Origin: Knufia peltigerae
Taxonomy: Eukaryota; Ascomycota; Eurotiomycetes; Chaetothyriales; Trichomeriaceae
Length of the DNA stretch: 64,000 nt
NCBI GenBank assembly: GCA_030247855.1
Contig: JAPDRN010000002.1
Span: 744,001 to 808,000 of the forward strand
Direction of reading: 5' to 3'
Shown: positions 11,698-23,311 of the stretch, piece by piece
Layout of the letters: each line of letters begins with the position of its first letter
Numbering within the stretch: the first letter of the stretch is position 1
Position numbers and translations under genes: made by a program
The notes under the pieces: model-generated
What the model was told of the DNA's origin: nothing
Seen by the model: only the letters and a program-made list of their open reading frames with translations
The model's database searches: none

Positions 11698-13531
11698 ATG
11701 CAACTATTCAAGGGCCGCAGCCGCTACTTGGGCCTTCGTGGCACCAAACTGAACGTCGCCATTGGTGTTATCGCTGGTCTGGATTTCTTGTAAGGAAGCA
11801 TCTGATTCAGGACCTGGACATTCGCTGACCATAGTTCTAGGTTATTCGGCTATGACCAAGGTGTGATGGGTGGTCTTTTGACCCTGCCCTCGTTTACAAA
11901 CGTCTTTCCAGAGATCGATACGACGCAATCTGGCTTAACTAAGAGCCAGGCAAACCACATCTCAACCATCCAAGGTATCTCGGTCGCATCGTACAATGTT
12001 GGATGCTTCTGTGGTGCAATCGCATGCATCTGGCTTGGTGAATACTTGGGACGACGCAAGACCATCTTCCTCGGTTCAGCCATCATGGTGATCGGTGCGA
12101 CTCTTCAATGTACAGCTTTCAGCCTGGCGCATTTCATCGTTGGCCGAATCATCACGGGCATGGGCAATGGTCTCAACACGTCAACCGTGCCTACATGGCA
12201 ATCCGAGTGCTCAAAGTCGCACCGTCGTGGACAACTTGTCATGGTCGAAGGTGCTTTGATTACTGGCGGTATCTGCATCTCATACTGGATTGATTTCGCC
12301 TTTTCTTTCTTGGACAGCCAGGCTTCATGGCGCTTCCCTATCGCATTCCAAATCGTCTTTGCTCTCATCATCCTTGTGTTCATCTTGGAGCTTCCAGAAT
12401 CGCCCAGATGGTTGATACTCAAGGGACATGAGCAAGAGGCCGTCGAAGTGCTTGCCGCTCTCTCCGAGAAGTCGGCCGAAGACAGATATATCGCTGCTGA
12501 ATTCTCTGCCATCAAAGATACCGTCCTTGAGCAGCAAAAAGCAACTTTCCGCGACTTATTCACCATGGATGAGGATCGCCACTTCCATCGCGTTGCATTG
12601 GCATATGTCAATCAAGTCTTCCAACAAATCTCTGGTATCAACGTGAGTCCTCCACATCCTTGTCTATGATAGTACCAAGGCTAATCTAGCGCAGTTGATC
12701 ACATACTATGCTGCCACCATCTACCAGAACGAGATTGGGTTGACGCCTTTCATCTCACGAATTCTTGCTGCGTGCAACGGAACCGAGTACTTTTTGGCCT
12801 CTTGGATCGCCGTCTTCATCATCGAGAAAGTCGGTCGTCGGAAGCTCATGTTGGTCGGAGCCGCTGGCATGTCCATCTCCATGATTATTCTTGCCGTCAT
12901 GACGAAGATTGGCGGAACCGCTTGCGGTATCGTGGCCGCGACCTTTTTGTTCGTCTTCAATACCTTCTTCGCAATTGGATGGCTCGGTATGACATGGTTA
13001 TATCCAGCTGAGATTGTGCCTTTGCGCATTCGAGCTCCTTCCAATGCCCTGAGTACCAGTGCCAACTGGGCATTCAATTTCATGGTTGTGATGATCACCC
13101 CTGTGTCCTTTTCCAGCATTGGATACAAAACTTATATCATCTTTGCTGTCATGTGAGTCATACTTGTTGGATTATGCCGCTTCTCTGATGCTGATTGAAC
13201 CTCTAGCAACGCCTTCATCTTCCCTGTCGTCTATTTCTTCTACCCGGAAACCGCTTATCGATCTCTTGAAGAGATGGACACAATCTTCCACAAGACCAAA
13301 AACATCTTCACTGTAGTATGGACCGCGAAGAACGAACCTCATCGCTATGGCAAGAATGGTGAAGTCTTGATTGATTATGAGGAAACCGAAGAGCACCAGC
13401 GAAGAGCGAGCACGGCTGAACGCAGGGCTAGTGTCCTCAGTCAGGACAAGCTTGACCCCGAGAAGGCGGCTCAGCGCCAGAGAGAGACTTACCGAGGCAA
13501 CCCTGGTGGCCCTGCTCCATTTGGTGCATAA
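11698..13531 (+). CDS. Sugar transporter, MFS sugar porter family (hexose/lactose-permease-like)
   Basis: A plasma-membrane proton-linked sugar uptake protein by family. Exons: 11698-11789, 11841-12642, 12695-13152, 13207-13531, giving 558 aa. Sugar-porter signatures appear in order: GYDQGVMGGLLTLPSF in TM1, GRRKT after TM2, PESPRWLILKG in the central loop, QQISGIN in TM7, KVGRRKLML, and PETAYRSLEEMD after TM12, a variant of the canonical PETKGxxLEEMD. The C-terminal cytosolic tail of about 80 residues is Glu/Arg/Gln-rich. The start at 11698 gives a compact N-terminus that splices in frame into LLFGYDQG. DNA upstream contains no longer in-frame extension. The exact sugar is unknown. Confidence 0.92.
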
Positions 13532-14259
13532 GGAATGGGGCAGCAGGACTGCCAGGACATGACAGTATCGATCAAATAGCCATGGGACACAAGTCAGCAA
13601 AAGTCAATAGAGGGTCATGGCTTGATTAGTCATATAGTCAAATGCGAATCGAGGACTGTCTATTCAATCATCCTCACGTTCATGATCTCGGTGTATCTTG
13701 AGACTCCATCGATATCGGCACGATGATCAGCAGCAACCAAACTTGTAGTCAGCGAGAGAATAGATACTAGATTCTACCATTAACCGGAGAGGGAAGTTTT
13801 TGGTCCATGTAGCAGCAGACGGAGTGCTCGGAACCTCCGTGTCTCTCATTCCCCGCATCATTGAGTGAGATTGACTTGCTAAAGACAACGACGATATGTA
13901 AGCACCTTTATTTCCAATTGCACCGTCACACTTGTTGCAGTGTAATCAATTGAACGGATCAGATCTTTATTTCCTCGGAAGCGCGTATATCCATCGAGCG
14001 CCGGCCAGCTCCTCTCGATTCCCGTCTAATCAGCACATCTGACTAATTGATCTGTCGCATCGGTGGCTTGATATCGCGTGCTCACCCTCCAATTACCACA
14101 AAGGTTTATATCAACGACGACTTCTACCTGCTTGAAACTACAATTCTTTCGTCAGGAACCAGGGTTTTGTAAAAGCTGGCGTCCAGGTCACTACCGCGAC
14201 TTCTCCTCGCCCGGGACCACCTTTCCTCGTGGAATCAGTTCAAGCCATCGTCACGCAAA
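13532..14259. other. Intergenic, no gene seen
   Basis: 3' flank of the sugar porter and promoter of the DUF427 gene. Only short frames; I see no motif worth naming. Confidence 0.5.
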
Positions 14260-15124
14260 ATGTCCGGGTGAGTGATTGGGACCTTTCACATGCCTCGTCT
14301 GCCTAAGCTGTGCTGACAAGTATTCGATTTCCAGTCTAGCAGATCTAGCTTCTAAACTCTTCAACCCCAAGGCGGAATTCCGGCCCCAGATTGTCCCCAC
14401 GACCAAGCGAGTCCGCGGTGTTTTGAATGGCAAGTACATTTTCGATACAACCGACGCGAAATTGGTGTGGGAGCACCAATATTTCCCTTACTACTGGATC
14501 CCAAAGGCCGATTTCCTGGAGACGGCCACCTTTGAACAAGACAAACCCATCTCTGGCATCGACTCGTCGACTTCGAAGCTGTCGGTCGGTGACAAATGGG
14601 TCCCTGCGCTGATCGTTCCGGAGTCATTCAATTCCGACCTCGCAAACCACGTCAAGGTCGACTTCAAGGCCATCGATGCGTGGTACGAGGAACAAGCGCA
14701 GGTCCTTTATCACCCCAAAGACCCTTTTCATCGGGTGGACATTCTCCCGTCCGGACGCAAGGTGCGCGTTGAGATTGACGGGGTCTGTCTGGCCGACACG
14801 GGCTCAGATGGAGGTGTCATGTCGCTGTGGGAGACCAAGTTCCCCGGCAGATGGTACCTTCCTCGAACCGCCGTCAAGTGGGAATATCTCACGCCCAGTG
14901 AGACACAAACGGGCTGTCCATACAAAGGAGAGGCGAGTTACTACAATGCCACTGTGAATGGAAAGGAATACAAGGACGTGGTTTGGTGGTATAAGAATCC
15001 CATGTTGGAGAGTGTACAGATCAGTGGGATGTTGTGCTTCTATCCTGACAAGGTTGATACCTGGGTGGATGGGAAGCCATTGGAAAAGATTGGTATGCCT
15101 GGATCAATAGGCAAGAAGAAGTAG
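14260..15124 (+). CDS. Tandem DUF427-domain protein
   Basis: A 265-aa soluble protein in two exons, 14260-14267 and 14335-15124. The first exon is just 8 nt (ATG TCC GG), spliced by a GTGAGT donor. The body holds two copies of the DUF427 fold. Copy one (about residues 24-115) carries TKRVRGVLNGKYIFDTTDA and FPYYWIPKADFLE. Copy two (about 145-255) carries RKVRVEIDGVCLADT, RWYLPRTAVKWEYL, GCPYKGEASYYNATV and MLCFYPDKVDTWVDG. The second copy keeps the family's CP(Y/W)KG and final FYxDKVDxW motifs; the first is more diverged. DUF427 has no firmly assigned biochemical role, so no reaction is proposed. No signal peptide or membrane segment is visible. Confidence 0.85.
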
Positions 15125-16046
15125 GATGAAGACCACTTGGGCTTGTAGGCAGTAGAAGTAGATAATCACACCTTGTTTTCTTCAAGTCTTCATATTTACT
15201 CGGCATGCACACAAGGGTCCTGAAGTGACTGGGGTATTCGTTACCCTCTCTACTCTCTCTCTCTCACGGCGTATCATCGGTTACTGAGTACAAGCAGACA
15301 ATTCAATATTCGACCACCACATCCGCATCTTCCCCATCACAATTTGGTCCAACTAGTCAAATTGCTCCTCTCCATCTTGGTCTCGGACCCTTGATCCATT
15401 CTGGCCTTCAAGCTTAACTGAACTTGGCTTCAACATCATGACGTGGTCGTTGTCTTCCCCGCCTCTTTTGCCCCGTCCTGATCAACACCGACATCCGTAT
15501 GAGGTCGACGATATCCGTAGCCTGAAGACAATTCAGCGGCAACTCTCCTCGGCTATTTTATTTTACTGTAATAACTATCCAGAATTTTAATGCTTCCACT
15601 AACCAAAGCCAGGATGATCCCCGTGATGCTCTGCCCAACTTCAACCTTTCGCCTCCTCTTCCTGTACGAAGTCTTTGTTGTACTCAAGTTTCCACCTTCT
15701 TTCAAGGCTAGCATTTTGACCCCGCCTTCAGTGTTGTCGAATCCATGTCCGGAAAATGGACTTTCACTTGATCGACACATTTTCGATTACATTTCGGCTA
15801 CTGTTGATTTCTTTCAATCACCGGCAGTTATTCCCCCATACCCCGTACGAGTAACCGACACATCACATTCCATGTCGTATGTGGGTCACGACCAGCTCGA
15901 CCCTGGGTGGAACGTATTCCATGCAAAGGCATCACTCACCAGTGGACTACAAAATGTTGGGATCGTCCTTGTGACCTCGGCTTGAGGGTCTCTGTATTCT
16001 TCTCTCCTCTCGTGTGTTTCCTTTGGATGAATATAGACAACCCAAG
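15125..16046. other. Intergenic, no gene seen
   Basis: 3' flank of the DUF427 gene and promoter of the secreted esterase. It includes a short CT-rich tract near 15255. A 131-codon frame at 15590-15985 lacks any domain and is considered spurious. Confidence 0.5.
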
Positions 16047-17893
16047 ATGCTTCTATCGTCAACACTTCGACTGCTGGGCTTTCTCTGGGCGGCATTGCTT
16101 ACCTCTCCCGTCTATGGAGGTCTCATAGCCCGGCAAAACGATGCTCCCACAGTCAAAATCAAGAATGGTAGCTACTTTGGCGTACACAGCTCTTCGTCCA
16201 ATCAGGATTTTTTCCTGGGGATGCCCTTTGCCCAACCACCTGTGGGTGAACTGCGCTTCAATCTACCAAAATCTTTGAACACGACTTGGGATGATTCCAG
16301 AAATGCCACTCAGTATGGTTACGAATGCTACGGCTACGGAAGTGACCAGTGGGTACTTGGAAACATTGTCAGTGAGGACTGCCTCACACTCAACGTCATC
16401 CGCCCCAGCGGTATGGGACAGAATGCAAGCTTACCAGTGGGAGTATGGATTCACGGCGGCGGCTTCTTCGAAGGAGGAGGTCGAGATCCACGGTACAACC
16501 TGAGCAAGATCGTCCAAGCGTCCGCGGAGATGGGAAAGCCATTCATCGGCGTCAGCATCAACTACCGGCTTCAAGCGTTTGGTTATCTCTTTGGCACTGC
16601 GGTCATGAAGGCAGGTGTCACCAATCTGGGCTTCCGTGACCAGCGCCTGGCTCTACACTGGGTTCAAGAAAACATCGCCGCGTTCGGCGGAGATCCAAGC
16701 CAGGTGACCATCTGGGGAGAGTCCGCTGGAGGTAACTCGGTCGGGACACACCTCATCGCCTACGGTGGACGTGACGACAAGATCTTCCGTGCCGGCATCA
16801 TGGAGAGCGGTGGGCCGATCCCGTTCGCCCCGAATGTCAACGCCTCGGCCTGGGACAAATACTACAACAACATCACAAAGGCGACCAACTGCAGCTCCGC
16901 GTCCGACACGCTGGCCTGTTTGAGGAAAGTGCCCATCCAAAAACTCAGCAACGTCCTCAACAGCAGTGTGACGGCGACGGTGCCCGGGTGGGGAGGGGTC
17001 ATCGACGGTGACTTTATCAAGGGCTCTATAGCTCAACAACTTCTCGACGGCAAGTTTGTGAAAGTTCCGATCCTGCAGGGCACCAACTTTGACGAGGGGA
17101 CTTCGTTCGGTGGCAAAGGGATCAACACCACCCAACAATTCCTGGACTATGTCATGTCCACGGGCCCCAACGTGACCACGACCCAGACACTTGCGGCCCT
17201 GTACCCGGACATCCCGGGGATCGGGATCCCCGCCACGCTGGACGGTCGACCTACCGGGCCCTGGGCCATGCTGGGCAAACAGTACAAGCGGGCGTCGGCG
17301 TACGGCGGCGACCTGAGCATGCAAGCCCCTCGCCGGTTCGCGTCCATGTGCTGGGCTTCCCAGAACGTCAGCGGGTACAGTTACCATTTCAACGTCGTCC
17401 CGAACGGCGTGCCGCCCCAGATTGGAGCGACTCATTTCCAGGAGGTCGCATTCGTCTTTGACAACACGGCCGGTCAGGGTTATAACAACTCTGTCGCCGT
17501 GGACCCTTTTGCCAATAAGCCGCAATCGTATGATCGATTGGCCAACATAATGACTCGAATGTGGTCGAGTTTCATCACTGACCTTGACCCTAACATGAAT
17601 AATGGTATGTCTTTGTCTTTTTTTTCCCCTTGATTCTTTTGGACACGTCCACAGACCACGTTGTCTGGTGTGTTGTTTTTGGGTAATGGCAGAGTGTTTG
17701 GAGACCCATCTGTACTGACCTTTTTGTTCGAATAGCCACCGACGTACATTGGCCGTCGTATAACCTCACGACGCCACAAAACATCGTCTTTGACACCAAC
17801 GACACAAACCTGATGTACGCAGAGGACGATTATTACCGTGCCGAGGGCATTGCGTTCATTTCTGAGAATTTCGTCGATGCCTACGGACGCTAG
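16047..17893 (+). CDS. Secreted type-B carboxylesterase/lipase
   Basis: A serine ester hydrolase of the cholinesterase/type-B carboxylesterase family. Exons 16047-17604 and 17736-17893 give 571 aa. The first 25 or so residues (MLLSSTLRLLGFLWAALL...) form a signal peptide, so the enzyme is exported. Many N-x-S/T sites fit a secreted glycoprotein. Visible features are the oxyanion-hole motif WIHGGGFFEGG (about 135-144), nucleophile Ser226 in GESAGGNSVG, Glu350 in GTNFDEGTSFG and His463 in GATHFQEV, a complete triad. The 'EDCLTLNV' motif is also present. It converges on the amidohydrolase gene with only about 165 nt between their stops. Substrate unknown. The in-frame ATG 33 nt upstream of 16047 would spoil the signal peptide, so 16047 is preferred. 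Confidence 0.93.
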
Positions 17894-18059
17894 GCTAGCT
17901 TGAGACTCACTTTGCTGCGTCGTTGACTTGAGAGATGAACGCGCGCGATGGACGTGGATGTGGAATGCAGAAATCAAGGAGAAGCCATCAAGATCCATTG
18001 GGAGAGAGTTACCGGGGACCTAGCGGCAACGTCTATGTGTCTTATATGTGCGTGTCGTA

Positions 18060-19861
18060 TCATAATGATCGAGCTTCCTCTTCCAATTCTTCTCTGCTAA
18101 AGACCACCCGGCCCTCGAACCACGTCTGGAGGACCTCCGCGTCCGCGAACTCCCCTTTGCTCAAGTCGTGACTGAAGGCGACAAAGTTGGCCTTCTTGCC
18201 CACCTCGATGCTTCCCGTCGTATTCTCCTTGCCCAGCGCTTCGGCCGCCCCTAGCGTCAACAAGTAGCACAAGATTGGCCCACTGACCTCACCCGCCGTC
18301 TTGCTTCCGTCGTCGTGGCTCTCTTCTGCTTCCTCTGCCCTAGGACTACCCGTCCTCGTCGCTCTTCTCGGGTCGACCGTGACCTTTCCCACGAGACCGG
18401 CCACCGGAGGCAGTAAATTTGGGGTCTTGGTGATGGGGTAATCCGTGCCGATGGTCGTCCTTGCCCCGGCGAGGTGGACCCGGTCGAACTCGTACCGCAA
18501 CGTGTGGCCGATCTGTTCAAACGTGTCCGCGATGTGGAACACGGAAGGTGACATTTCAGCCGTGACGCGGAGGGCGGCGAGTCTTGAGAAATCGTCTGGA
18601 GAACGATAAGCCACGAGGGAAAAGAATTGTATGTGCTTGTATGAGATCCGAAACCGAACAAAAATATGAACTCACCAGGATGAATCGCATTCGAATGTGC
18701 AATCTCATGTCTCGGCCCATTGGCATTCCCGGCCCTGACGGCCTGGTAAACGTCCAAGGCCTGCCTCACACTCCCCTCTCCCGCCGCGTGCATCTTGCAC
18801 GTGAACCCACGCGCGTCGTACCGTCGCACGGCCTCGAGGAGAGTTTCGTCGTCGAAGAACAAGAATTTCTTGTCCGGCACCCCGTGGTCGTCCAAACTGC
18901 AGTGCGTCGAGCCCGGTTCGATGGGCGAGCCGTCGAGCCAGAACTTGACGAAGCGGCTGTCGACGTGCCTGCTCCGGAAGGCCTCGGCGACGTCCAGCAG
19001 CGCCTCGAGGCTCTGCTTGGTCTCGCAGCTGAAGAACTCGTTCCCGCACACGATGTGGGGGTGCACGTCGAGGTCCAGCCGGTTCTCCTCCTCGAGCTCC
19101 CGCAGCGCGTGCAGATACAAGGTGTTGGCGCTCGCCTCTTGGATCGACGTGATCCCGTACCGGTGGCAGGTCTTGATGCTGCGCCGGATGCTCTCCTTGA
19201 CGATGGCCAACGGCGGAATGGGCAGCTTGGTCCACGCGGCGCCCGTGGCCGTCTCGAAGAGTTCCCCCGTCATGGCGCCGTCCTCGGGCCTGCGGACGAA
19301 CACGCCCCCCGGCGGCGGCTGGGACGTGTAGGGGTCCAGGTTCATCCGGCGCAGCGCCTCGCTGTTGACAAGCACCTTGTGCCCGCTCATCTCGCGGATC
19401 AGGACGGGCGTCGTGGGGAAGACGTCGTCGAGGTACTTGCGGTCCGGCCTGCCCTCAGGGAACAGGCTGGGGAGGTAGAAGTTGCCGACGACCCAGTCGC
19501 CCACGATGTGGGCATACCGGCAGTTACACATGTTTCGCTCCAGGTCCGAGGCGATGGACTTTTCGGTTGACTCCCACCCAATGTTGGTCTGCCAGACCTT
19601 GCCTTCGCCGGCCATCAGGAGGTGCGTGTGTGCGTCGTGGATCCCCGGCATGACGAACCTGCCGCCGAGGTCGTAGGTGGCAAGGCGACGAGCGTCGGCG
19701 ACGGCCATGATCTCGGCGTCGTCGCCCACCGCCTCGAAGATGCCGTCCCACGATACCACAAACCCAGTGGCCCACGGCCGGGTCTGGTCGATTGTGAAGA
19801 CCTTACCGTTTATGTAGGCAACGGCATTGTTGTCGGTTTTGGAAGAGTAGTACTTTGCCAT
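18060..19861 (-). CDS. Metal-dependent amidohydrolase, YtcJ/AepA-like (amidohydrolase family 3)
   Basis: Predicted zinc-dependent hydrolase of an amide or cyclic amide; 573 aa in two exons (19861-18676, 18595-18060). The N-terminal beta-sandwich strand NGKVFTIDQTRPWA is followed by the metal-binding HDAHTH (His78, His80) after GRFVMPG. The barrel includes FVKFWLDGSPIEPGS, MHAAGEGSVRQALD and RHEIAHSN, then after the intron IGTDYPI, where the late catalytic Asp sits. The C-terminus GSIEVGKKANFVAFSHDL is the usual return strand of the sandwich. It is cytosolic: no signal peptide or membrane helix. An unusual acidic low-complexity insert (SPRAEEAEESHDDGSK) lies in exon 2. Exon 1 is markedly GC-rich. 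It is convergent with the carboxylesterase and divergent from the copper amine oxidase, from which it is separated by about 610 nt. Confidence 0.9.
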
Positions 19862-20474
19862 TTCCAGTGAAAATGTTCCAAAAGTTCTTTTGATGGCAGG
19901 AGGTTGAGTGATTGCGAATGTCGAATGTCACTCCATGCACGGGTTGGAAATCCGTGTCAATTGACATGCTGCCTATTTCGGAACCGGTGTTGTAAGTCGC
20001 GGCCAAGGCGGCGATTTGAACGCTAGGTGGCATCTTGTATGAGAAATCGAAATTCCCGTATCAACTCTGCTATCGTTCCAGTGTGTCATTGAGTAAGTAT
20101 CCTCATCGCGGAAGTCCAGAAGTGATTCGAGGCGTTATCTAATCGTAGGATGGAGTTGATTGAGGAGTGAGAAGTAGGCCAATTGGAAGCTTCGCTTTTG
20201 TTTGCCTGTTTGGGACACTTTGGGTCCACCACCTGCAGTGGCAATGGCACACGGGTCTCCCTTTGCCGCAGGGGCGGCCAGCGACTGTTCTGGCTCGCGT
20301 TATCCATTACACATCCAAACACTGGATCAGATATGAAGCGGCATGGGTGTTGAGTAGGAGCAACTCTAATGAAGTAGGAATAAAAGTGCCTTTACTGCCC
20401 CAACTTGTCTCGTACACTTGGCAGTGCCAGACGTTATTACAATCCTCTGAAAGTGTCCCAGACACCTAGGCAAC
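19862..20474. other. Divergent promoter, amidohydrolase / amine oxidase
   Basis: 613 nt between two diverging start codons, so it should hold both promoters. I see two HGATAR (GATA-factor) sites, at 20070-20075 and 20135-20140, both on the minus strand. That is about the number expected by chance. A CGG-N2-CCG arrangement occurs near 19979. No further element was identified. Confidence 0.45.
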
Positions 20475-22795
20475 ATGCATCCCCTTGCAGATCTATCAAT
20501 CTCTGAAGTGACGAAGGCCCGAGATGTTATTCTCTCGCTTCATCCAGGAGAGACAATCGAGTTCCGACAGATTGGACTCCAAGAGCCCAAGAAGGCGGCG
20601 TTGGCCGAATACCTCAAAGTCGAACACAGCAATGGAGACCTGAGCAAGGTCAAACCACCTCCAAGATTGGCCAAGTGCCATTACGATATCTTCTCAATGG
20701 GTGCAAAGCCAGTTGAATACCACGAAATCATCGTCAACGTAGAGACCAGTGAAGTGGTCGAGAAGATCGAGATCAGTCCAAGCATCCAGCCAAGCTTGAC
20801 ATTGTACGTCTTCTCATCTGACAGTGTTATCGAGGAAGGAGAGAAATTCATTCTAACTTGCAGCTAGGGGAGAGTTTGACATGCTACTCAAGATTTGCGA
20901 GACTGCTCCAGAGTTCAAAGAGGCCTTAGCTGAGCTCAATTTGCCCGATTACATGGAAGTAATCGTCGAGCCGTGGCCATACGGTACTCCAGAAGTGTAT
21001 GATCCTCCTGGACGGTACTTCCAAGGCGTCGTCTATGCCAAAGACAATCGACAGAATAACCCCGATTCCAACTTCTATCCCTTCCCTGTGCCACTGATCC
21101 CGGTGGTGGACATGACCCAACGAAAACTGGTCAAGGTGATTCGACTTCCTCGAGGCGGGACTGAAGATGGAGCTGTACCTAATCCCGCCAAAGTCGATAA
21201 GAACCCATTGGCTCACTGCACTACTTCGGAATATGTGCCTGAACTCAGACCGGATGGCGTCCGTAAAGATCTCAAAGATCTCAATGTCATACAGCCCGAT
21301 GGTCCATCATTCACAGTCGAAGATGAATCTTTGGTGTCATGGCAGAATTGGAGGTTTCGAGTCGGCTTCACCCCGAGAGAAGGAGTAGTCATTCATGACG
21401 TACACTATGCTGGCCGTAGCCTGTTCTATCGCCTCTCAATGAGTGAAATGGTAAGCGGTGCCATGTGTTGCGAACAGAGCCACGGCTGACCTCAATCACC
21501 CACAGACTGTCCCCTACGCTGATCCACGGGACCCGTTCCATCGCAAGCAAGCCTTTGATTTCGGCGAAGGCGGCGCAGGAATGTGTGCCAACAACCTGGG
21601 CCTGGGTTGTGACTGCTTGGGTCATATCAAAGTGAGTTGCCCAAGATCTAGACATTCCGAACATTACACTAAGCACCGAATCGTCCATGAAGTATTTTGA
21701 CTCTGTCATGGTGAATACACAAGGCAATGTTGTCGTTCAGCCCAACGTGATCTGTCTTCACGAGCAGGACAATGGCATAGGCTGGAAACACACCAATTGG
21801 AGAACTGGGCGCGCGGTCGTCACACGTAACCGAGAACTTGTGGTCCAATTCATCTTGACCCTGGCGAACTACGAATATCTATTCGCCTATAAATTCAACC
21901 TGGCCGGTGGTATCGACATCGAGGTCCGCGCTACAGGCATCGTGAGCTGCGTGAACATCGAGCCCGGCAAGACCAGCGAGTACGGCAATATCGTCAATCC
22001 AGGTGTGCTGGCTCAAAACCATCAGCATATATTTGCGGTCCGAATCGATCCTGCAATCGATGGTCCCAACAACACCGTGGTCCAAGAGGAATCGCTACCC
22101 GAGATAATGAATGCTACGACGAACCCAGCTGGAAATGGGTACAAGGTGGTCAGGACGCCGATCACTCGGTCCTCCTGGGCAGACGCTAGTCCCTTGACCA
22201 ACCGGATCTTCAAGATCACCAATCCATCGATCAAGAATCCCATCAGCGGCAAACCGGTGTCCTACAAGCTGACCCCACCGCCCACGCAGCTCCTTCTGGC
22301 TGATACGCGATCGGTCCAGGCCAAGCGAGCAGCATTCGCACAACATCATGTCTGGGTGTCAAAGTACCGTGACGATGAGTTGTGGGCGAACGGACCTTTT
22401 CCGTTCCAGAGCACCGGTGAGATAGGAGGTGTTCTGGACATGGTCAGCCGTGGCGAAAACGTCGAAAACGATGATGTCGTCGTCTGGTCTGTGTTTGGCT
22501 TGACGCATAACCCGAGAGTCGAGGATTGGCCCGTCATGTGAGTTATTTCTTCCTGTTCTGCGCTACATATATATCCATTGTGTGGCGGCGTTGACTGACA
22601 CTGATGCGATATCTTAGGCCTGTCGAGATCCATCAAGTTTCACTGAAACCCGTTGACTTTTTCACCGAGAATCCAAGCATCGACGTGCCTAGCAACAGAA
22701 ATCTTGCGAGTAGAGAGATGGTAACAAGGACGGGGCATTGCTGTGATTCCGAGTCAACGAATGGAGCTACTAATGGGGTCGTCAATGGACACTGA
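20475..22795 (+). CDS. Copper amine oxidase (TPQ-dependent primary amine oxidase)
   Basis: Oxidatively deaminates primary amines to aldehyde, ammonia and hydrogen peroxide. Exons: 20475-20803, 20868-21450, 21506-21631, 21693-22537, 22618-22795, giving 686 aa, the normal subunit length. The topaquinone precursor Tyr406 sits in LANYEYLFAYKF (N-Y-E/D context). The copper-binding pair is HQH in NHQHIFAVRID, and the third His lies in GLTHNPRVEDWPVMP. The catalytic-base region YADPRDPFHRKQAFDFGEGG is also intact. There is no signal peptide and no C-terminal SKL/AKL: the tail ends VVNGH, so peroxisomal targeting is not obvious. Neighbours include an FMN 2-hydroxyacid dehydrogenase and, further on, an aldehyde dehydrogenase and an amine/amino-acid permease. 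This is the deamination step one expects of an amine catabolic block. Confidence 0.95.
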
Positions 22796-23311
22796 ATCAC
22801 CAGCATAGGATACTCTTGTTGATAATGATAGCTGAACTGTGATCGAGTATGCACCACATGCGAGCAACGATGGAGTGTCTGATTGCACAGAGGTCATTTT
22901 AGGTACCTCGAAATACACAATGTTATTAGGTGACTCCTTCTAGTCAAAGCCGATAGGCCCCGAGGATAACTAGAGAGCTGTTCAAGTCTCGAGACCGTTA
23001 ATTGGCAGACCTTCCCTGAGTGTAACTAGTAGGTCGTTGCCACCAAAGGCCAGGACGTGTAAAGACCACCGGCCCGCTTGCTGGAATTCCGCACCCTACC
23101 TGACCCACTTGCTGATATCGATGATATGTAGAGCCGGACCGCAAACGCCCGCCACCTTGGCAAGACCCTTGTTCCCCCTAGCGTCTCTGCTCTCGTGGGC
23201 CGGTGCTTCTGATGTTTTGGCGTTGCACATGAATTTAGGGCTCCTCGTGATGGAAGACCGCCGTGCGATTATGTATGTTCCCTGATTAACAATCAGAACT
23301 GGCTTGTTGTG
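22796..23311. other. Intergenic, promoter of the FMN dehydrogenase
   Basis: About 515 nt between two co-directional genes. No domain-bearing frame and no clear regulatory motif was seen. Confidence 0.45.

Noticed and set aside
15590..15985. A 131-codon frame upstream of the esterase
   Set aside because: No domain, no plausible start context, and it overlaps the likely esterase promoter.
16653..17525. A 290-codon minus-strand frame in the carboxylesterase gene
   Set aside because: Antisense shadow of an intact secreted esterase with a full catalytic triad.
18584..19570. A 328-codon plus-strand open frame opposite the amidohydrolase
   Set aside because: Antisense of a GC-rich exon; composition is Arg/Val/Leu/Asp-biased with no motif, while the minus strand has all amidohydrolase signatures.
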